The position numbers and the translations under genes are program-made. The notes below the pieces were generated by a model. It saw only the letters and a list, made by a program, of their open reading frames with translations, searched no databases and had not been told where the DNA came from. A stretch of 64,000 bases of DNA from Elgaria multicarinata webbii (Eukaryota; Chordata; Lepidosauria; Squamata; Anguidae): assembly GCF_023053635.1 (NCBI RefSeq), contig NC_086179.1:4168001-4232000 (forward strand), given 5' to 3'. Positions 13,365 through 25,300 of this stretch are shown here, piece after piece (position 1 is the first letter of the stretch; the number at the start of each line of letters is the position of its first letter).

Positions 13365-16300
13365 TATTATTTTTTACCTTTGATGCCACTGCTGTGGTGG
13401 CTCTACCAAGAGCAGCTCAGCTGGAAGAGGCCGCTGTGGGGCTCTTACGAGGGCTTGGATGGGATTCATGAGACTTGGGCGAACTCCCAAAAGACATCAG
13501 GAAAAACTTCCTGACTGTTAGAGCAGTACGACAATGGAATCAGTTGCCTGGTGAGGTTGTGGGCTCTCCCACACTAGAGGCCTTCAAGAGGCAGCTGGAC
13601 AACCATCTGTCAGGGATGCTTTAGCAGGGGGTTGGACTCGATAGCCTTGTAGGCCCCTTCCAACTCTGCTATTCTATGATTCTAAGAGCCCGCCATCTTT
13701 TCTGGCCACGTGTGACTAGGGAAAGAAAGGGTGGGCGGCTGCCCCTGAGAGCCCCGTGAGCCACTCTCTCGCTGCAGCCGCTGCCGTGGCAGGAGAAAGC
13801 GGTGGGACAGCAGTGCAATTTGCCGCTCTTCCCACTCTGCCACCTCATGCAGGCCCCTCACCCTGCTTTATGGGTGGGTGGGTGGGACCAAAGTACCAGA
13901 ACATCAGAAGGGCCCTGCTGGATCAGACCGAGGGTCCCTCTAGTCCAGCACCCTGTTCACACAGCGGCCAACCAGCTATCAACCAGAGACCAACAAAGCA
14001 GGACATGGCGCAACAGCACCCTCTCACCCATGTTCCCCAGCAACTGGTGCACACAGGCTTACTGCCTCGAATACTGGAGATAGCACACAACCATCAGGGC
14101 TAGTAGACACTGATAGCCTTCTCCTCCATTCTGGTTCCTGACTTGGAGCTAAGCAGAAGCAGGGAAGAGCAGCTGGCCCAGCTCAAGTAGGAGCTATAAA
14201 AGTAAGCCAGATTCCCAGGGAGCGAGCGAACAGGGAGCGAGCTAACAGGAAGAGCAAACAGGAGTTTGACAGGGGGAGTGTAGGGGAAGAGGAGACCAAG
14301 GACAGGGGAAGAAGAGAAGCCTCAAGGAAACCCAGGAGGCTGCCAATTCAAAGAGGCCGTGTGCTTGCCATGTGCTCCTGAGTGCTGAGTGAGAGGTCGG
14401 GGTGAATAGTTGCTGCAGGAGCTGAAGGGGGAGTGGCCTGATTGTCAGTTGGACTCAGCAATCAGTGACTAATTGCTGTTGATTGTTGTTGATTGTTGTT
14501 GGCATTTCAGTGACCTCATTCTGGTTCCTGACTTGGAGCTAAGCAGAAGCAGGGAAGAGCAGCTGGCCCAGCTCAAGTAGGAGCTATAAAAGTAAGCCAG
14601 ATTCCCAGGGAGCGAGCGAACAGGAAGAGCAAACAGGAGTTTGACAGGGGGAGTTCGGCAGGGGAGGTCAAGGGGGAGGCCTCTTAAAAAATAAATAAAA
14701 TAATAAAAAAATAATAAAAAATAAAAAAGAGGTGGGGGAAAGAAAAAAAAAGAAAAACATAAAGAGAAAAAAACCCCACAAAACCACCACCAAACAAAAG
14801 CAAAAAAAACCCAAAAGATTACTTTCCCTTAAGACATCCTCATATAGTTGTGTACCTTCAGAGAGGACACAACAAAGCAAAGGCAATTCTACTATAATCA
14901 AAAAGGAAAAAAACCAAAGCAGAAATCGACAATATGGATGGAAAGGAGTCCCTAGAGGTGGTGACCTGCAAAGGGTGTGCAATGTTCGTGTTTCTGCCTG
15001 AGCTCAACATGGCGTATACCTGCAACAAGTGCAAGCTGGTGGCACTTTTGGAAGAAAAAGTGAGGGGACTTGAGCAGCGAGTGTCCACCCTCCAAGGAAT
15101 AAGAGAAGTCGAGGAGTTCTTAGACCGAACGGTGGAACTGCAACAGCAACAAGAAGCACATGAGATTGAAGAACAACAGCCAGCTGAAGCCGAAGTGGAG
15201 TATGCTGAGGGGAGGAAAGCCAATGAAGAGGAAACTCCTTGGAAAAGAGTGACAGTTAGGAGAGGAGGAATTAGAGGGCGTTCTGCACTGGTGGGGCCAT
15301 TGGAGTTAAGCAACCACTTTCAGCTTCTGGAGAATGAGACTGAAGGACAGTTTGCAGAGGAGGAAGTACAGGAGACACCATGCAACAGTGACCAAGGGAC
15401 AGAAGGTAGGTCAACCAAGAAGAAGAGAAGAGTAGTCGTTGTGGGAGACTCCCTGCTGTGTGGGATTGAAACCCAAGTATGTCGTGAAGACCCATGGACT
15501 CGCCAGGTGTGCTGTCTCCCTGGAGCACAGATTAGAGATGTGACTGAAAGGTTACCGAAGCTCATAAAGACAACGGACACATACCCCTTTCTACTCATCC
15601 ATGTGGGAACAAATGATGTCGCCAAGCAGAGCTATGAAGAAATCATTTCAGACTTTGAAGTTCTGGGAAGGAAACTGAAGAACTTTGGGGCCCAGGTAGT
15701 TTTCTCATCCATCCTCCCGGTTCTTGGAAGAGGATTAGAAAGGGAAAGAAAAATACTCCGGATGAACGCCTGGCTTCGAAGGTGGTGCCGTCGTGAGAGT
15801 TTTGGATTCTGGGACCACGGGCTACGCTACTTGGAACATGGACTGCTGGCAAGGGATGGGTTGCACCTCACAAGGGCTGGAAAGAATGAGTTCGGCCACA
15901 GCATGAAGAACTTGATCAGGAGGGCTTTAAACTGAATCTTACAGGGGTGGGAGACGTAAATTTTGAGGCAACAATGGATGAAGGCCAATGCACCACAGTA
16001 CAGAGAACAGCTCCAACAGAGTCCCAAAATAGTGTCTGCAACAAGGTAGGAACAAAGCCAGACTATAAAACACATGGTCTTCGATGTCTATATACTAATG
16101 CCCAGAGTATGGGAAACAAACAGAATGAACTTGAACTCTTATTACATGAAGGCAAATACAACTTGATAGGTATAACTGAAACTTGGTGGGATGACTCCCA
16201 TGACTGGAATATAGCAATTGAAGGATATAACTTGTTCAAAAAGAACAGAAGAAATAGAAAGGGAGGTGGAGTTGCACTATATGTTAAAAATACCTATCCC

Positions 16301-19300
16301 TGCACAGAAATACAGGCGGATGAGATTGGGAGCCCCGTCGAGAGCGTCTGGATTAAAATAAATGGGGCTAGGAATAAAAAGAATATGATAATCGGAGTCT
16401 ACTACCGACCACCCAATCAAGGAGAAGACGAGGACGAAACTTTTGAGAAACAAATTACCAGTGTTTCAAGGAAGTGTGATGTAGTAGTGATGGGGGACTT
16501 CAATTACCCTGATATCTGTTGGGAGACCATTACTGCCAAAAGCGGCCCTTCCAAGAAATTCCTGACATGTATGGGTGATAACTTTCTCCTACAGAAAGTG
16601 GTGGAAGGAACTAGAGGTTCGGCAATCCTTGACTTGTTATTGACCAATAGGGATGACTTAGTGGATAAAGTGGCAGTTACGGGAACTCTGGGGGAAAGTG
16701 ACCACGTCATACTTGAATTCTTGATTATGAAGGAGACAAAAGTCGAGCGTAGCCATACACGTACTCTGGATTTTAGGAAAGCTGATTTTAATAAACTCAG
16801 AACTATAATAAGTAAGGTCCCGTGGCAAGGGAGCCTAAAGAGAAAAGGAGTGCAGGATGGGTGGGAGTATCTAAAAAATGAAATTTTAAAGGCACAGTTA
16901 CAAACAATTCCAATAAGGAGAAAAGATAGAAGACAACAGAGGAAACCAATGTGGCTCCACAAAAAGCTTATTGATGAACTGAAAACAAAAAGGGATACAT
17001 ATAGGAAGTGGAAGGAAGGCCAGGCTACAAAAGAAGAGTACAGACAAGTGGCGCAGAAGTGCCGAAATGGCGTCAGGAAGGCTAAAGCTGTGAATGAGCT
17101 GAGATTAGCGAGGGATGCTAAAAGCAATAAAAAGGCTTTCTTCAGATACGTGAGTAGTAAAAGACAGAGGAAAGAAATGGTGGTTCAACTGCTTAATGAG
17201 GATGGCAAATTGATAACAGACGACAAAGAAAAGGCTGAAGTGCTCAATTCCTACTTTGCCTCGGTCTTCTCCCAAAAGCGGGTCTATGACCCCCCTGGAA
17301 AAAGTGAAGCAGAAGTTGAGGGGGCAGGATTGCAGTTTGAGATTGATAAACAAATGGTCAAAGAACACCTAATTTCCTTGAATGAGTTCAAATCTCCAGG
17401 GCCCGATGAACTGCATCCAAGAGTAATGAAGGAGCTAGTGGAAGAACTCTCAGAACCTTTGTCTATTATCTTTGCAAAATCATGGAAGACGGGTGAGGTG
17501 CTGGATGACTGGAGGAGGGCTAACATTGTCCCTATCTTCAAAAAGGGCAAAAAGGAGGAACCTGGGAACTACAGACCAGTCAGTCTGACATCCATCCCTG
17601 GGAAAATTCTGGAGCAGATTATAAAGAAGTCAATCTGTAAACACCTTGAAATCAATGCAGTGATTACTAGAAGCCAACATGGATTTGTCAGGAACAAGTC
17701 CTGTCAGACTAATTTGATCTCATTTTTTGATAGGATAACCTCCCTTGTGGACTGTGGGAATGCTGTGGACGTCATATATCTTGACTTCAGCAAAGCTTTT
17801 GACAAAGTACCACATGACATTCTGATTAACAAACTAGCTAAAAGTGGGCTAGATGGAACAACTATTAGGTGGATCCACAGTTGGCTACAGAATCGGACTC
17901 AAAGAGTACTTATCAATGGAACCTTCTCAAACTGGGGAGAGGCAACGAGTGGGGTGCCGCAGGGCTCAGTCCTGGGCCCAGTGCTCTTCAACATTTTTAT
18001 TAATGATTTGGACGAGGAGGTGCAGGGAACGCTGATCAAATTTGCAGATGACACAAAATTGGGTGGGATAGCTAATACCCTGGAAGACAGAAACAAACTT
18101 CAAAGTGATCTTGATAGGCTGGAGTGCTGGGCTGAAAACAACAGAATGAAATTTAATAGGGATAAATGCCAAGTTCTACATTTAGGGAATAGAAACCAAA
18201 TGCACAGTTACAAGATGGGGGACACTTGGCTCAGCAATACTACAAACGAGAAAGATCTTGGAATTGTTGTAGATCACAAGCTGAATATGAGCCAACAGTG
18301 CGATATGGCTGCAAGAAAGGCAAATGCTATTTTGGGCTGCATTAATAGAAGTATAGCTTCCAAATCACGTGAGGTACTGGTTCCTCTCTATTCGGCCCTG
18401 GTTAGGCCTCATCTAGAGTATTGCGTCCAGTTCTGGGCTCCACAATTCAAGAAGGACGCAGACAAGCTGGAGCGTGTTCAGAAGAGGGCAACCAGGATGA
18501 TCAGAGGTCTAGAAACAAAGCCCTATGAAGAGAGACTGAAAGAACTGGGCATGTTTAGCCTGGAGAAGAGAAGATTGAGGGGAGACATGATAGCAGTCTT
18601 CAAATACTTAAAAGGTTGTCACACAGAGGAGGACCAGGATCTCTTCTCGATCCTCCCAGAGTGCAGGACACGGAATAACGGGCTCAAGTTAAAGGAAGCC
18701 AGATTCCGGCTGGACATCAGGAAAAACTTCCTGACTGTTAGAGCAGTGCGACAATGGAATCAGCTACCTAGGGAGGTTGTGGGCTCTCCCACACTAGAGG
18801 CATTCAAGAGGCAGCTGGACAAGCATCTGTCGGGGATGCTTTAGGGTAGATTCCTGCATTGAGCAGGGGGTTGGACTCGATGGCCTTGTAGGCCCTTTCC
18901 AACTCTGCTATTCTATGATTCTATGATTCTATGATTCCTCCAGGAATTCTTCCAACTCCCTTTTAAAGCCATCCAAGTTAGTGGTCATCAGCTTATCTGG
19001 TGTGATGGCATGGGATGCTGCAACCTTGATGAAGGTCTAGGCCTGGTCAGTTTCTGGAAGGGCGACTACCAGGGAACCCCATGTACATTGATTCCTGCAT
19101 TGAGTAGGGGGTTGGACTCGATGGCCTTGTAGGCCCCTTCCAACTCTACGATTCTATAAAGCAGTTACATCTTGTGGTCCATAATTTAGTGTGAAGAAGT
19201 ACTTCCTTTTATTTTGTTAGAAATCTCCCACCAATCAGCTTAATGGGACGACCCCATTGGGTTCTAGTTATTATGGGAGAGGGGAGAAAAATGTCTCCCT

Positions 19301-22300
19301 ATCCACGTTCTCCACACCAGGCATAATTTTGTCCAACTCCATCCTGTCTCCCTTTAGCCTCCTTTCCTCCGAGCTAAACCATCCCAGCTGTTGTAACCTT
19401 CCCTCAACGCAGAGATGCTCCAGCCCCTCGACCATTTTAGTTGCCCATTTCTGCCCATTGTAGTTTAAAGCTCTCAGCCCTAGGAGAGGCATTCCAAAGG
19501 TGGGGTGTGTACATGTTTTAAATAAAGACCATGCAAACACACCCAGTCTGCTTCACAGAGGAGAGGGACAGGTACGAGACTGCTTGGACAGCAGAGACAG
19601 CCTTTCGCAGGCACCCAAGCCAGAAGGGAAGCCAAGGGCCTCCCCAAAGCCAGGGACCAGGGAGCGACGAGAGAGCAAGAGTACAAGAGGAGAAGTAGCA
19701 GGACTCTGTAAGTAGTAACTCTCTAGCCTTTCCCCCCAGTTTTATTTTCCTTATCCTTGCCTGCCCTCTAGCGATTACTGAACCTCTTAGCCCCTAGAGA
19801 AGAATGGTTTGTTGTTTATTCGTTCAGTCGCTTCCGACTCTTCGTGACTTCATGGACCAGCCCACGCCAGAGCTTTCTGTCGGCCCGTTGCCACCCCTAG
19901 CTCCCCCAAGGTCAAGTCTGTCACCTCCAGAATATCATCCCTCCATCTTGCCCTTGGTCGGCCCCTCTTCCTTTTGCCTTCCACTTTCCCTAGCATCAGC
20001 CTCTTCTCCAGGGTGTCCTGTCTTCTCATTATGTGGCCAAAGTACTTAAGTTTTGCTTTTAATACCATTCCCTCAAGTGAGCAGTCTGGCTTTATTTCCT
20101 GGAGTCTGAACTGGTTTGATCTTCTTGTGGTCCAAGGCACTCTCAGAATTTCCCTCCAACACCACAGTTCAAAAGCATCTGTCTTCCTTCGCTCAGCCTT
20201 CCTTATGGTCCAGCTCTCGCAGCCATAGGTTACTACGGGGAATACCATTGCCTTAACTATGCAAACCTTTGTTGTCAGTGTGGTGTCTCTGCTCTTAACT
20301 ATTTTATCAAGATTTGTCATTGCTCTCTTCCCAAGAAGTAAACGTCTTCTGATTTCCTGGCTGCAGTCAGAGTCTGCAAGAATTACATCAAGGGTAATCC
20401 AGCCCCCCAGGATTCCCCAAATGCCACACCCCTTCCCTGGCCACGCCCCTTCCCTCATTACCTGGCTTTGGAGCAGTTTTCTACCCATTCTAAAAGGTTG
20501 CAATGCCTTTCCTAAGCCTTCGTTCCTTCGAGGAAGAGCTTTCTGCGAAAATATGGTGGTATTTGGGGCCGTACCCCCTTTGCCTTCACCCCCCCTTACC
20601 AACACTGGAATGTGCCCCCCCAAAACCTCTCTGAAATGGAACTCGGACCTCAGGCTGAAAGAAGTTCAATATTTCTCCTGGATTTGTCTCATGACTGATT
20701 GTTTCAAATAGTTTTTAAGATATATGCAGTCTCTCTGTGTGCTTATCTGTTCATGTATTTTTTGATGTAAATGCTTTTACACTTTGGATAATGTATTTAT
20801 AATGGTTTTAATCTTCGTAAACTGTGCAGCTTCAGCTATGGAGCAGTATATAAATGTAATAAATAATATAATATGATATACCTATTTCTTTGATTCTAAG
20901 ACACACTTTCCCCCCCATATAAACATCTCTAAAAATGGGGTGCGTCTTAGAATCGCGGGTGTGTCTTAGGGTTTTTTTCTTCTGTGGTGGTACTGATATT
21001 AGTGTCCGTCTTACAATCGATGGCGTCTTACAATCGAAGAAATACGGTAACATGGTTCTTGACCATAATACTTGATGGAACACCTCTTCCAGCGTGAATG
21101 CACCTGGACACTACTAGCAACGTCTGGGGCCTTCCTCTGAGTGCCTTTTCCAAGGGAGGCTGAGAAGGTGGCAAGAAGGCAGAGGGCCTTCTCAGTGGTG
21201 ACCCCCCGATTGTGGAATGAGCGCCTCCCTGAGGCTCACCTGGCACCAACATTGTCATCTTTTAAATCCCAGGCATTTAATGACATGTGATGGGGCATTT
21301 ATGTCAGCTACCTTGAACAGGTCTGTTATTGAAATTGTGAACTGAAATTGGGGTTGTTTTTTTTAGCTGTTTAAGCATTTTAAAGGCTGTGCCTTAAAAA
21401 AATTTTTTACACTGCATTGGATTGTAATGTTTATAACGTTGTAGTTGTTGCGTTTCTTTTTATGAATTGCTGTGAACCACCCAGAGAGCCTATTGGGCGG
21501 TATAGAAATGAAATTTTGTTTATTTAAAATATTTCTATACCTACCCAAAAGCTGAAGCTCTCTGGTCAGTTCACAAACAAACAAACAAATAAATAACGAA
21601 AACCACCCCAGATGAGATAAAGAGAAGCTACCCTTCCTCAGCCAGGCAGCCTCCAGCTGCGTTGGACTGCAACTCCCATCCTCCCCAGCGCACATGCAGG
21701 CTGAGGATGATGGGAGTTGTAGTCCAACGCAGCTTGAGAGCCTCAGGTTAGGGAAAGCTGCATTAAAAGCAATATACTTTTACAGAGACACACGCGCAGT
21801 GCTCTGCTGGTGGGATAAGAAGAAAAGCAGGAGCCAAGAATACAGGCAAGTGTGGAGCAGAGTGGTAAGCGGCAATTACTGCAGCCGAAACTCTCCCCAC
21901 GGCCTGAGTTCGATCCCAGCGGAAGCTGGTTCTCCAGCAGCCGGCTCAGGCCGACTCAGCCTTCCATCCTTCCGATGTCGGTAAAATGAGTGCCCAGCTA
22001 GCTGGGGGAACGGTAACCGCGACTGGGGAAGGCAACAGCAAACCACCCCGCTACAAAGTCTGCTAAGAAAACGTCAGCGATGACTCAAGTGCTTGCACGA
22101 GAGGTTCCTTTCCTTTTTTCCTAGTTTCTCTCTCTGTTTGTTCCCCGAGATGTCCAATTGGCAGGCTGAAGTTACAGGAAGCCAGATTCCGGCTGGACAT
22201 CAGGAAAAACTTCCTGACTGTTAGAGCAGAACGACCATGGAATCAGTTACCTAAGGAGGTCATGGGCTCTCCCACCCTGGAGGCCTTCAAGAGGCAGCTG

Positions 22301-25300
22301 GACAACCATCTGTCAGGGATGCTTTAAGGTGGATTCCTGCATTGAGCAGGGGGTTAGACTAGATGGACTTATAGACACCTTCCAACTCTGCCATTCGAGG
22401 ATTCTATGATTCCATGAACACTTACCTGGCACTATCCTGGGGGTAATGATGCCATGCGCATGGTGATGGGACCCCGAATGCATGTCCCCCAGGTCTCCAT
22501 GGGCGTTGATGGCGGTGCAGTTCCTGTCGCAGAGAGACCCTCTCCGGTGTGGGTCGGCTTTGTACTCCAGTTCTCTGGGGAAGTCTGCAAGGGAAGACGG
22601 AGTTGTTGGCCGAAAGAGCTGAAGGAAACCAACTCTGTTCATCTTTCAAGGTGCCTCAGGAATTTCTTTTCCTTAAAAAAAAATCTGTTAACAGACTCTC
22701 TCGGCTCCCCCTGGAATTTGTCACAGTTCTGTTATGGACAGAGCACTCCCTGGAGTGCTTCCAAAGGGATTGGGAGAGCCCCAACGCTGTTTCTTGCACT
22801 GTTGCCTGCACACACCGGGGGCCGTGGTTAATCACGGCTTCCCAGAGTACAGCAAGAGACACAGACGAGGCTAGACATGAGCTGATCGATTGGCAGACTT
22901 TTTCTCCAGGAAGAAACTTCCTGACTATTAGAGCAGTACGACAGTGGAACCCATGACCTAGGGAGGTCGGGAGCTCTCCCACCCTGGAGGCCTTCAAGAT
23001 GCGCCCCTTCCTAGAGTCGGAAGACCTAAAGACGATAGTGCACACGCTGGTAACTTCGAGGCTCGACTTCTGCAATGCACTCTACATAGGGCTACCTTTG
23101 TGCCTAGTCCGGAAACTTCAACTAGTCCAAAATAGGGCAGCCAGGCTGGTCACCGGTACACCTAGGGGTGACCACATTACACAAGTCTTAAAATCTCTTC
23201 ACTGGCTGCCAATTAGTTTCCGAGCAAAATATAAAGTGTTGGTTATTACTTGTAAAGCCCTGCATGGTTTGGGTCCAAGTTACCTGTGGGATCACCTTCT
23301 CCCATACAATCCGCCCCCCCCCACACAGGTCCTCTGGGAAAAATCTACTTCAGCTAGCAAAAACTAGATTAACAACTGTCACCCAGATGACCTTCTCTTC
23401 TGCTTATGTTTTAATTCAGCTTTATGTATTTTACTGTTTACTGTTGTTCACCACCTCAATCAAAATGGAGAGCCGGGTAAGAAATAAAATAAAATAAAAT
23501 AATAATAATGATGATGCAGCTGGGCAGCCGTCTGTCAGGTATGCTTTAATGTAGATTCCTGCAAGGAGCAGGGGGTTAGACTAGATGGCCTTATAGGCCC
23601 CTTCCAACTCTACTATTCTATGATTCCATGCTGGAGATCCATCACATCTGAAGCAAGATTTAGGGAGGAAAAATGTAGGGTACGCATACAAGATGGGGGA
23701 TTCATGGCTTGGGAGCATGACACCAGCGAAGGACTAATTTGATCTCATTTTTTGATCGGGTAACCTCCCTTGTGGACTGTGGGAATGCTGTGGACGTCAT
23801 AGAATCATAGAATAGCAGAGTTGGAAGGGGCCTACAAGGCCATCGAGTCCAACCCCCTGCTCAATGCAGAAATCCACCCTAAAGCATCCCTGACAGGTGG
23901 TTGTCCAGCTGCCTCTTGAAGGCCTCTAGTGTGGGAGAGCCCACCACCTCCCGAGGTAACTGATTTATTGTCTGCAGGTTTTAATAAAGATGGCGCCATT
24001 TTTTGATCGGGACTAACAAACATGAGTCAGCCCTGTGAGATAGCTGCTAGCAGGGCTATCACAGTTCTGGGCCACATTAGAAGAAACATTTTATCAAAGA
24101 TGCGTGATGTCTTTATTCCTCTCTACTCGGCACTAGTGAGACCCCACCAGGAGTATTGTGTACGATTCTGGGCACCCCATTTGCAGAAGGACATGGACAG
24201 TTTAGAACAGGTTCAGAGGAGGGCAGTGAAGATGATACCAAGACTTGAGAACATGCCCTGTGAGGACAGGCTGAAGGAACTTGGGATGTTCAGGCTGGAG
24301 AAAAGGAGACTGAGGGGAGACACGCCAGTAGTGTTCAGGTACATAAAAGGACGCCACAGGGAAGACGGTCAAGAACTTTTTTACATGGCCACAGAAATTA
24401 GGACCTGAAATAATCGGTATAAGTTACAGCTACCTAGATTCCGATTAAATATAAGGAAACGCTTCCTGACAGTGAGATCTGTACGACAGCGGAACAGTGT
24501 ACCTATGGAGGTTGTGGGTTCTCCATCTCTGGAGGTTTTTAAGAAGAGGGTGGATGGCCACTGCTACTGGATGGCTGAATTGGTTTTCCTGCACATTGCC
24601 AAGGGTTGGACTAGATCAGCCTTTCTCAACCTGGGGCGCTCCAGATGTGTTGGACTGCATCTCCCAGAATGCCCCAGCCAGCTGGCTGGGGCATTCTGGG
24701 AGTTGTAGTCCAACACATCTGGAGCGCCCCAGGTTGAGAAAGGCTGGACTAAATGATCCTTGCGGTCCCGTCCAACTCAACAAGTCTCTCATTCTAAAAT
24801 TCTATGAAACCACCAAATGATCCATGGGAAAGGGGGAAGGGTCATCAGGAGAACCCCAGAGGCCTGGATTTGCCCCCAGGCCTGAGGCTGCCCACTGCTG
24901 ATCATGTCTGAGTGTTGGCATCCCTGTTTGGATTATACCTCTGCAGGAAAATTGCCTGGTTCAAATCTCACCTGGAACCAAAAGCACGCTAGATATCCTC
25001 GGGCAAGCCACAGTTCGCTCTATCAGCCACTGATCCACAACTTGGGGAAAACACTGGCCTACCTTACAAGGCTGTTGTAAGGATTACAATAAGCAAAACT
25101 TCCGGAACACCCTAAAGCGTAATAGGAACACTATAATTAAAAGCATCGAAGGTATTCGTACCAGACTGATGAATGCCAACACCAAAGGGGGGTAAGAAGG
25201 AGAGATTCAGGCTCTCTCTTCTCTCCCAAGCCGGCTCAATCTCTCCAAAAAGCCAGTGACATCCAAGGGTCCAGTGGATTCAGAACATCTGTCTCCTGAC

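Larger units (their letters stand above)
14128..18935 (+). mobile_element. Full-length CR1-A LINE with both ORFs open
   Basis: A 4.8-kb non-LTR retrotransposon: 5' UTR 14128-14933 containing a 390-bp-period duplication, ORF1 14934-15935, ORF2 15947-18844, and a 3' UTR ending in (ATTCTATG)n at 18935. It is inserted in an older CR1-B; TCCTCC at 14122-14127 and 18936-18941 may be the short target duplication. It is antisense to cax1 within intron 2. Neither ORF contains a stop codon, so it is young or recently active in appearance. Whether it can still move is not shown. Confidence 0.93.
23640..24820 (+). repeat. CR1-C LINE fragment with nested insertions
   Basis: Encodes the RT C-terminus [40 protein letters not shown] and [20 protein letters not shown]. 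It is a CR1 lineage diverged from the full-length copy. Insertions at 23733-24006 (CR1-A pieces) and 24617-24746 (hAT MITE) interrupt it. Confidence 0.85.

Noticed and set aside
14128-14650. CRISPR-like or satellite array from the repeated module
   Set aside because: Only two long copies, 390 bp apart, both within the CR1 5' UTR.
16504-17127. 207-codon antisense open frame in the CR1
   Set aside because: Shadow of the CR1 ORF2 on the other strand.
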